A stretch of 8,060 bases of DNA from a bacterium UBA1790 (lineage in GTDB: Bacteria; Bacteroidota; Bacteroidia; Bacteroidales; Muribaculaceae), in contig DCGA01000111.1 of NCBI GenBank assembly GCA_002314465.1, forward strand, positions 1 through 8,060, given 5' to 3'. The notes beneath the pieces were generated by a model. The model saw only the letters and a program-made list of their open reading frames with translations, did no database searches and was not told the origin of the DNA. Shown piece after piece: positions 1 through 4,735 of this stretch (within the stretch, counting starts at the first letter, position 1; every line of letters starts with the position of its first letter). Made by a program: the position numbers and the translations under genes.

Positions 1-1
1 G

Positions 2-901
2 GGGCAGGCCGAGAGTCCGGCGCTCTGCGAGTCCTATCTGCAGGTGTATGGTATGAATATCTTCCCCATAGGTCTGCGCGAGATAGCCCGCCAGTCGCTC
101 GAGAGCGGCATCCTGCACAATGCCACCATTGTGCGCCGTAGTATGGCCGAGGAGGCCGAGGGTGAGCCTCAGCTTTCGCTCGAGGCGTTCGACGATATCA
201 ATCCGTTGTCGAGCGAGTTCCTGCTCGAGACTATCAGCGACTGTTATGACCGCGACGGTATGGACGAAACCATTGTTATCACTCGCAGCAACAAGCGTGC
301 AACACTCTTCAACCAGGGCATTCGCAATACGATTCTATATCGTGAGGACTTGCTCGTGAGCGGTGACATGCTGCTTGTGGCGCGCAACAATTATTACTGG
401 GCCGAGGAGTATGAGCAACTCGATTTCATCGCCAACGGCGACATGGCGCGCGTGCGTCGTGTGTGGGGCGAGATTGAGCATCGCTATGGGTTACGTTTTG
501 CCAATGTTACGCTCGAGTTCCCCGACCACGACGGGCTTGAGGTTGATGCCAAGATTGTGCTCAATTGCCTCATGAGCGATTCGCCCGCATTAAGTAAGGA
601 ACAGGGCGACCGCTTGTTTAACGAGGTAATGGCTGAGTTGCCCGGAGATAAGCGCAACAAGTTCAAGGAACTGAAGAAACACCCCTATTTCAATGCCTTG
701 CAGGTTAAGTATGCCTATGCAGTGACTTGCCACAAGGCGCAGGGCGGCCAGTGGAGCAATGTGCTCATCGACATGGGCGGAATAATGCCCGAGGCGCGGC
801 TCACTATAGACTACAAGCGATGGCTATATACTGCCATCACTCGCGCACGCAAGCGCGTGTACCTCATTAACTACACATCTCCTAACGAGCAGGAACAATG
901 A
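2..901 (+). CDS. RecD-like ATP-dependent DNA helicase, C-terminal part (5' end outside window)
   Basis: The reading frame is open from base 2 to a TGA at 899-901, giving 299 visible residues; a GTG at 44 is only an internal codon. Near the end, TCHKAQGGQW (about visible residues 242-251) and LYTAITRAR (about 275-283) are the UvrD_C_2-type motifs V and VI of superfamily 1B helicases, which couple ATP hydrolysis to movement on DNA. The first residues (GQAESPAL, then SGILHNATIVRRSM) resemble the stretch just after the QLPPVG motif in the short RecD-like helicases of Bacteroidota, so the Walker A and B motifs should lie upstream, outside the window. Family members are about 470 residues as I remember, so roughly the last 60 percent is here. 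It is likely an intact gene cut by the window edge. The exact DNA repair role is not shown by the sequence. It converges on the membrane-protein gene at 962-1687. Confidence 0.88.
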   Translation, partial: GQAESPALCESYLQVYGMNIFPIGLREIARQSLESGILHNATIVRRSMAEEAEGEPQLSLEAFDDINPLSSEFLLETISDCYDRDGMDETIVITRSNKRATLFNQGIRNTILYREDLLVSGDMLLVARNNYYWAEEYEQLDFIANGDMARVRRVWGEIEHRYGLRFANVTLEFPDHDGLEVDAKIVLNCLMSDSPALSKEQGDRLFNEVMAELPGDKRNKFKELKKHPYFNALQVKYAYAVTCHKAQGGQWSNVLIDMGGIMPEARLTIDYKRWLYTAITRARKRVYLINYTSPNEQEQ

Positions 902-943
902 TAAACGACAACGGCAACCACAATGGTTGCCGTTGCTGTTTAG
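902..943. terminator. Long hairpin between convergent genes, probable bidirectional terminator
   Basis: Bases 911-919 (ACGGCAACC) pair perfectly with 925-933 around the five-base loop 920-924. The stem extends outward to about 902/942 with one A-C mismatch (908/936) and one G-T pair (907/937), about 18 pairs in all. It begins at the helicase stop codon and ends 19 bases before the stop of the opposing gene. The uridine run on either strand is short (TGTTT on plus), so it may rely partly on stem strength. The position between two convergent ends supports a shared terminator. Confidence 0.65.
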
Positions 944-961
944 GGTGTATCATTATTTGCT

Positions 962-1687
962 TTACTTGGGCATGAAGCGCGAGTCGTCTTCCTTGTCCTC
1001 GGGGACGGGTGGGGGAGTGGTCTCGGTTTCGTTGTTGCCGGGCATGAATCGTGCATTGTCATCGGCGGGTGTTTCCTCGCCATTAGAGGTTTGCTCGGTG
1101 GGTTTTGCCTTACCGTGTTTCTTGGTGCGCGATTCTATCTTGTTCCACTCGTCACGCACTTCGTGACCCAGATGCTTGATGTGCTTCTTGCTCTCCTCGA
1201 TACCCTTGTCAAATGTTTCGTCCACTGCACGCTCTATTGCCTCATTGAACTTGAACGGCATGAGCGACAGCACTGCCGAGATTAGTGAGAGGATGAACAG
1301 GATGCAACTGCTCACGAAGCCAAAGCCGAGGCCTTCGATTGCAAAGCCTTCGCCCAACTCATCAACCGGGGTTACCTCGGGTGTGTGGACGAGCGCAAAC
1401 TCGTGGAAGTCGCTTGCCATGGTGAAGAATACAAGTGCAGCGATGATGGGTAATATAGAGAGGCCGCTCCAGTGCTTGCTCTTGAGGCAGTTGAGCCCCA
1501 CGGCAAGGAAGCAGGCGATGAATGGCGTGAGCGCAAACACTATACCCTTGAAGCTGTCCAGGCGTGTGATAAAGCCTGCTGTGAACTCAAAGCCATTGAG
1601 TCCTCCCTGGAACTTGATGTCGTAGAAAGGGAGAAACACATAGCATACAAGCGCCAGTACCAGCAGTATGTTTGTAATGGGTTTCAT
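962..1687 (-). CDS. Hypothetical four-helix membrane protein with charged tail and two RFMP motifs
   Basis: I do not recognise this 241-residue protein. Hydrophobic segments lie at about residues 5-23, 48-68, 74-92 and 119-144, so four membrane helices are likely. Residues 24-47 and 93-118 would form outer loops if the N terminus is inside. After the last helix comes a charged, probably helical stretch (146-190, rich in Glu, Lys and His). A low-complexity tail (191-241) rich in Glu, Asp, Pro, Thr and Asn follows, and should be cytoplasmic. The tail contains the same short motif twice: ARFMPG (212-217) and, at the very C terminus, SRFMPK (236-241). It lies 142 bases downstream of rnc on the same strand, but a promoter-like sequence directly upstream suggests separate transcription. 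The start is the ATG at 1687; Met-Lys followed by a hydrophobic run fits a membrane-protein start. Function unknown. Confidence 0.75.
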   Translation of the reverse strand: MKPITNILLVLALVCYVFLPFYDIKFQGGLNGFEFTAGFITRLDSFKGIVFALTPFIACFLAVGLNCLKSKHWSGLSILPIIAALVFFTMASDFHEFALVHTPEVTPVDELGEGFAIEGLGFGFVSSCILFILSLISAVLSLMPFKFNEAIERAVDETFDKGIEESKKHIKHLGHEVRDEWNKIESRTKKHGKAKPTEQTSNGEETPADDNARFMPGNNETETTPPPVPEDKEDDSRFMPK

Positions 1688-1829
1688 TGCTCTGTTTTAT
1701 AGTAATTCGTAACTCTAATATGCGAAGTTATTAAAAATAGAGCATTTACCCAAAAAGTGTTACTTATTTCAAGTTTATTTAGGATTTTTTCACGCGCCGA
1801 GTGGGCGTGGAGTGAGCATGTCAAATGGC
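1688..1829. other. Intergenic region between rnc and the membrane-protein gene
   Basis: This AT-rich stretch holds the candidate promoter at 1723-1754. It also has a short hairpin just after the rnc stop: CACGC at 1791-1795 pairs with GCGTG at 1805-1809. On the minus strand that hairpin is followed by A6 (plus-strand T6 at 1785-1790), not by a uridine tract, so it is not a standard intrinsic terminator for rnc; it could protect the 3' end of the message. No other gene is visible. Confidence 0.5.
1723..1754 (-). promoter_or_regulatory. Candidate Bacteroidota promoter for the 962-1687 membrane-protein gene
   Basis: On the minus strand TTTG (1754-1751) is followed after 20 bases by TAACTTCG (1730-1723). 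The Bacteroidota primary sigma consensus is TTTG, 19-21 bases, TAnnTTTG, so this has one mismatch in the -7 box and correct spacing. Transcription would start near 1716, leaving a leader of about 30 bases before the ATG at 1687. Confidence 0.5.
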
Positions 1830-2612
1830 TCAGACGGTGGGTTGAGTGGCGGTAGAGAGTACCTGCTCACGGAAGATTGCATCACTCTTGAGGCGCTCAA
1901 GCACAATCTTGGATGCACCTTGGTGCGACTCCTTCTTGCTGTAGCCTGTAGCGTCGCCGGCATAGATGCCGCCGAGCATTACTGCGGTGCGGAAGATGGG
2001 GTTGTTCTCGGCGTCGTTATAGGTGTCGACGAGTTCATACTCTATGGTGACGCGGTACTTCTGGGTCCACTCGATGAGGCGCGACTTGAAGTTCTGCTCG
2101 GTCTTGACAAGGTCGTTGATGTCGAAGTGCTTCTTAATGAGGCGGTCGATGATGAACTTGCGGGTGCGGTGATAGCCCTTGTCGAGATACATGGCGCCAA
2201 CGAGGGCCTCAACGGCGTTGCCGGCGATGTAACTGTTGTGCGACGATGAGTGGGGCGAAGAGATGACGTGGGTGTCAATGTGCAGCAGTTTGCCTATTCG
2301 GTTCAGGCTCTCGCGTTGCACAATCTTGGCACGTGTTGAGGTTAGGAAACCTTCGTGTTTGTCAGGATAGATGTCATAAAGGTAGTCGGCCACGACAAGG
2401 TCGAGGACGGCATCGCCCAGAAACTCAAGACGCTCGTTGTTGGCCCATTTGCCGTCGGGCAGCTGCACCGGCTTGCTGCGGTGCACCAGGGCGAGTTTGT
2501 AGAGCTCTATGTCTCCGGGGTAATACCCGCTGATGCGGTGTATAAAAACATAAAGCTCCTTATCCTTGATGAAAAGGAGCTTTATGAGTGATATGAGATT
2601 GGAAAATACCAT
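1830..2612 (-). CDS. rnc: Ribonuclease III
   Basis: This 260-residue enzyme should cut double-stranded RNA, in rRNA processing and mRNA turnover, as a cytoplasmic dimer. The RNase III signature NERLEFLGD is at residues 59-67 and gives E60, E63 and D67, equivalent to E. coli E38, E41 and D45. The second catalytic block IAGNAVEALVGA (129-140) has E135 at the E. coli E117 position but Asn132 where E. coli has Asp114. From memory, Asn is common here in Bacteroidota, so loss of activity is not implied. The double-stranded RNA-binding domain runs from about 173 to 245, ending with GYSKKESHQGASKIVLERL. The N terminus is about 20 residues longer than in E. coli, which also seems usual for the phylum. 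The ATG at 2612 is 10 bases after the fabF stop, so rnc is probably translated from the acpP-fabF transcript. A perfect stem-loop lies within codons 9-22. Confidence 0.95.
   Translation of the reverse strand: MVFSNLISLIKLLFIKDKELYVFIHRISGYYPGDIELYKLALVHRSKPVQLPDGKWANNERLEFLGDAVLDLVVADYLYDIYPDKHEGFLTSTRAKIVQRESLNRIGKLLHIDTHVISSPHSSSHNSYIAGNAVEALVGAMYLDKGYHRTRKFIIDRLIKKHFDINDLVKTEQNFKSRLIEWTQKYRVTIEYELVDTYNDAENNPIFRTAVMLGGIYAGDATGYSKKESHQGASKIVLERLKSDAIFREQVLSTATQPTV
2544..2586 (-). promoter_or_regulatory. Perfect 13-bp stem-loop plus U5 inside the start of rnc
   Basis: On the minus strand the arm at 2586-2574 (CATAAAGCTCCTT) and the arm at 2561-2549 (AAGGAGCTTTATG) are exact reverse complements around a 12-base loop (2573-2562). 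T5 (2548-2544) follows at once. It occupies codons 9-22 of rnc. The shape resembles an intrinsic terminator or attenuator. It is equally a double-stranded target for RNase III, which is known to regulate its own message by cutting a leader stem-loop in E. coli. The structure is seen; a regulatory role is inferred. Confidence 0.5.
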
Positions 2613-2622
2613 TTACTGGTAA

Positions 2623-3909
2623 TTATTCCGAATACTTCTTAACGATGATGCTGGCGTTGTGGCCACCAAAGCCGAAGGTGTTAGACAGAGCAACCTTTAC
2701 TTCACGCTTTTGCGCCTTGTTGAAGGTGAAATTCATGTTGTAATCGATGTTCTCGTCCTTGTCGTCCTCAGCGTGGTTGATGGTGGGGGGAACAATGTCT
2801 TCCTGGCAAGCCTTAACGCAGAACAATGCCTCCATAGCGCCGGTAGCGCCCAGCATGTGACCGGTCATAGACTTGGTAGAGCTGATGTTGAGCTTATAAG
2901 CGTGCTCGCCAAAGAGGTCAGCGATAGCCTTAGCCTCAGATACATCACCTACGGGAGTTGAAGTACCGTGTACGTTGATGTAGTCTACATCCTCGGGCTT
3001 GATGCCTGCGTCTTCGATTGCGCGCTTCATCACGAGCTTAGCACCCAGACCCTCGGGGTGGGTAGCTGTGAGGTGGTAGGCGTCGGCGCTCATGCCGCCA
3101 CCGATAACCTCGCCATAGATCTTTGCGCCACGAGCCTTTGCGTGCTCGAGTTCCTCGAATACGAGACAAACGGCACCCTCACCCATTACGAAACCATCGC
3201 GCGATGCGCTGAAGGGACGTGATGCGGCCTGGGGTTCATCGTTGCGTGTCGACAGCGCATGCATAGAGTTGAAGCCACCTACACCTGCAGGGTATACCGA
3301 AGCCTCGCTACCGCCGGTAACCATGGCAACAGCCTTACCCATGCGAATCTGGTTGAAGGCGTCGATCATGGCGGTGGTACTTGTGGCGCAAGCCGAAACT
3401 ACGCCGTAGTTGGGACCACGGAAACCATACTTGATAGAGATGACACCAGCAGCGATGTCAGCAATCATTGTGGGGATGAAGAAAGGACTGTACTTGGGAC
3501 CCATGTCGCTGTGAAGCGCATAGTAGCCAGCCTGCTCCTCAAAGGTGTGCAGACCGCCGATACCCGAAGCTACGATAACACCCACTTCGTTGAAGTCTAC
3601 GCCCTCGCTCTCGGTGAGCTTTGAGTCGTCGATTGCCTGCTTGCTTGCTGCAAGTGCAAACTGAGTGTATAAGTCAAACTTCTTAAAGTCCTTTAATTCA
3701 CGACGGTCATCTGCGTTCAAGAGATAGTCGGCGGGGTTGAAGTCTTTAACCTCGCAAGCAAACTGTGTCTTGAACATCGATGCGTCAAAATTAGTAATAG
3801 GCCCTGCTCCGCTCACACCGTTAATGGCGTTGTTCCATACGGTCTCAACGTCATTGCCCAGCGGTGTGATTGCACCAAGACCTGTTACCACTACTCTCTT
3901 TAATTCCAT
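2623..3909 (-). CDS. fabF: Beta-ketoacyl-ACP synthase II
   Basis: This 428-residue condensing enzyme joins malonyl-ACP to acyl-ACP, releasing CO2, in type II fatty-acid elongation in the cytoplasm. The catalytic triad is visible: Cys174 in VVSACATSTTA, His314 in NVHGTSTPVGD and His351 in KSMTGHMLGATGA. The glycine-rich loop TFGFGGHN (411-418) contains the gatekeeper phenylalanine (F414, E. coli F400). The start MELKRVVVTGLGAITPLG is the classical FabF N terminus. Length is near the family norm of about 412, with a small enlargement around residues 58-78. FabF is preferred over FabB because of overall length, the gatekeeper loop and pairing with acpP. It lies 39 bases after acpP and 10 bases before rnc, so the three are probably co-transcribed. 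Confidence 0.96.
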   Translation of the reverse strand: MELKRVVVTGLGAITPLGNDVETVWNNAINGVSGAGPITNFDASMFKTQFACEVKDFNPADYLLNADDRRELKDFKKFDLYTQFALAASKQAIDDSKLTESEGVDFNEVGVIVASGIGGLHTFEEQAGYYALHSDMGPKYSPFFIPTMIADIAAGVISIKYGFRGPNYGVVSACATSTTAMIDAFNQIRMGKAVAMVTGGSEASVYPAGVGGFNSMHALSTRNDEPQAASRPFSASRDGFVMGEGAVCLVFEELEHAKARGAKIYGEVIGGGMSADAYHLTATHPEGLGAKLVMKRAIEDAGIKPEDVDYINVHGTSTPVGDVSEAKAIADLFGEHAYKLNISSTKSMTGHMLGATGAMEALFCVKACQEDIVPPTINHAEDDKDENIDYNMNFTFNKAQKREVKVALSNTFGFGGHNASIIVKKYSE

Positions 3910-3948
3910 AAAGTTGGGAGTGGAAAATCTTAAAGTATGAGTAAATGC

Positions 3949-4185
3949 TTAAGCCTTAGCAGCCTCAATGTAGTTGATAGCGTCACCTACAGTCTGGATA
4001 CCCTCTGCCTTGTCTTCGGGGATCTGGATGTCGAACTGGCGCTCGAGTTCCATGATGAGCTCTACAGTGTCGAGTGAGTCAGCACCGAGGTCCTGAGTAA
4101 ATGTTGCTTCGGGAGTTACTTCTGATTCGCTTACACCCAGTTTGTCTACGATAATTGATACTACTTTTTCAGCAATTTCAGTCAT
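3949..4185 (-). CDS. acpP: Acyl carrier protein
   Basis: This is a 78-residue acidic four-helix protein that carries acyl chains on 4'-phosphopantetheine during fatty-acid synthesis. The attachment site is Ser37 in [12 protein letters not shown] (residues 33-44), the universal ACP DSL motif, with the following helix that binds partner enzymes. The start at 4185 ([17 protein letters not shown]) is chosen over an in-frame ATG at 4269. The 28 extra residues from 4269 are hydrophobic, basic and unlike any ACP, they overlap the candidate promoter at 4247-4277, and the family length is 75-80. The ATG at 4185 follows an AT-rich leader with no Shine-Dalgarno sequence. It is the first gene of the acpP-fabF-rnc cluster. 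Confidence 0.97.
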   Translation of the reverse strand: MTEIAEKVVSIIVDKLGVSESEVTPEATFTQDLGADSLDTVELIMELERQFDIQIPEDKAEGIQTVGDAINYIEAAKA

Positions 4186-4246
4186 AGTTGTAATTTTTTT
4201 GTTGTTATTAATGAATGATTTAATTTGTTCTCTACAAAATCGACTG

Positions 4247-4277
4247 CAAAGTAACCAAAATATATTCATATATTAAA
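4247..4277 (-). promoter_or_regulatory. Candidate promoter of the acpP-fabF-rnc operon
   Basis: On the minus strand TTTA (4277-4274) is followed after 19 bases by TTACTTTG (4254-4247). Each box has one mismatch to the Bacteroidota consensus TTTG-N19-21-TAnnTTTG, and the spacing is right. The start site would be near 4240, giving a leader of about 55 bases to the acpP ATG, much like that of hppA on the other side. Confidence 0.5.
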
Positions 4278-4536
4278 GAAATTTTTCCATAAAAGTGCGC
4301 CTTGTTGAGTATTTTTTGTTTTTCAACCACAAAACTTTAACAAAATAAACTCTTTTTAACAAATTTCGCGGCGTGGTTACACATATTAAAAATATGCGTA
4401 GCGCTCACACTTTTGCCGGCTTAGTGTAAAATGAATGCAAGTCGCTTGGCGGGTAGTATCTCCCGTGTCGTCTCGCTTTTTGTCAATAATTCTAATTTGG
4501 CCTCCCGTGATATTTTTGCCTAAAGTTTCACTGCCA

Positions 4537-4556
4537 GGTTTCGTTTGGTTTCGTTT
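4537..4556 (+). repeat. Exact tandem duplication of a 10-mer
   Basis: GGTTTCGTTT occurs twice head to tail (4537-4546 and 4547-4556), about 80 bases upstream of the hppA -33 box. It may be a short duplication or a binding site; the sequence does not decide. Confidence 0.6.
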
Positions 4557-4560
4557 CAAA

Positions 4561-4594
4561 AGTTTTTAATTTCATATGAAAGAGTTTTTAATTT
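4561..4594 (+). promoter_or_regulatory. Operator-like palindrome between direct repeats upstream of hppA
   Basis: AGTTTTTAATTT occurs at 4561-4572 and again at 4583-4594, a 22-base period of about two helical turns. Between and slightly overlapping them is the perfect 12-bp palindrome TTTCATATGAAA (4570-4581). It lies about 65 bases upstream of the hppA -7 box. This is a plausible regulator site, but the region is AT-rich and no regulator gene is nearby. Confidence 0.4.
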
Positions 4595-4636
4595 TGTTAA
4601 AAAGTTATAGGTATTTGCTGTTTTTAAGTATTAAAT

Positions 4637-4667
4637 TTTGTTATTCGGGCTAAAAGATATATATTTG
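4637..4667 (+). promoter_or_regulatory. Promoter of hppA, full match to the Bacteroidota consensus
   Basis: TTTG at 4637-4640, a 19-base spacer and TATATTTG at 4660-4667 match TTTG-N19-21-TAnnTTTG with no mismatch. Transcription should start near 4674, giving a leader of about 60 AT-rich bases before the ATG at 4736. Confidence 0.8.
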
Positions 4668-4735
4668 CACACTTTTTATAACATAAACTACGTTACAACA
4701 AATTCTAACTATAATTTATTTAAAGCTTTTTAACA

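Larger units (their letters stand above)
4186..4735. other. Divergent intergenic control region between acpP and hppA
   Basis: These 550 bases hold no convincing gene. They contain candidate promoters for acpP (4247-4277) and hppA (4637-4667), a 12-bp palindrome between direct repeats (4561-4594), an exact tandem 10-mer (4537-4556) and three copies of TTTAACAAA or its complement. The middle (about 4365-4530) is richer in G and C and has only weak hairpins, such as 4449-4453 with 4462-4466, with TTTTT at 4477-4481 further on. A small RNA there cannot be excluded but is not supported. The region is long for an intergenic gap between two housekeeping genes. Confidence 0.6.

Noticed and set aside
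44..901. Helicase gene starting at the GTG at 44
   Set aside because: The frame is open and family-like to the window edge upstream of that codon, and the ATPase motifs would be missing, so this is an internal codon.
1176..1625. 149-residue open frame on plus, antisense to the membrane-protein gene
   Set aside because: Ser/Asn/Lys-rich product with no recognisable fold; the minus frame has clear membrane helices and a proper start with a promoter.
1791..1809. Hairpin after rnc as an intrinsic terminator
   Set aside because: Only five pairs, and on the rnc strand it is followed by A6, not by a uridine run.
1812..2249. 145-residue open frame on plus, antisense to rnc
   Set aside because: It lies opposite a strongly conserved RNase III coding region; its Val/Leu/Glu-rich composition is what the complementary frame would give, and no promoter or known family is seen.
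3259..3624. 121-residue open frame on plus, antisense to fabF
   Set aside because: It mirrors the conserved fabF sequence and has no family resemblance of its own.
4186..4269. N-terminal extension of acpP from an ATG at 4269 (28 extra residues)
   Set aside because: The extra residues do not resemble ACP, would overlap the candidate promoter, and would make the protein far longer than the family's 75-80 residues.
4382..4396. CATATT-AAA-AATATG inverted repeat in the divergent region
   Set aside because: Six A/T-dominated pairs in AT-rich DNA, not placed near either promoter; probably chance.
4407..4466. Possible small RNA or riboswitch in the middle of the divergent region
   Set aside because: Only four- to five-pair stems (ACACT/AGTGT and GCGGG/CCCGT) could be found; no known riboswitch core was recognised and no promoter box is in front.
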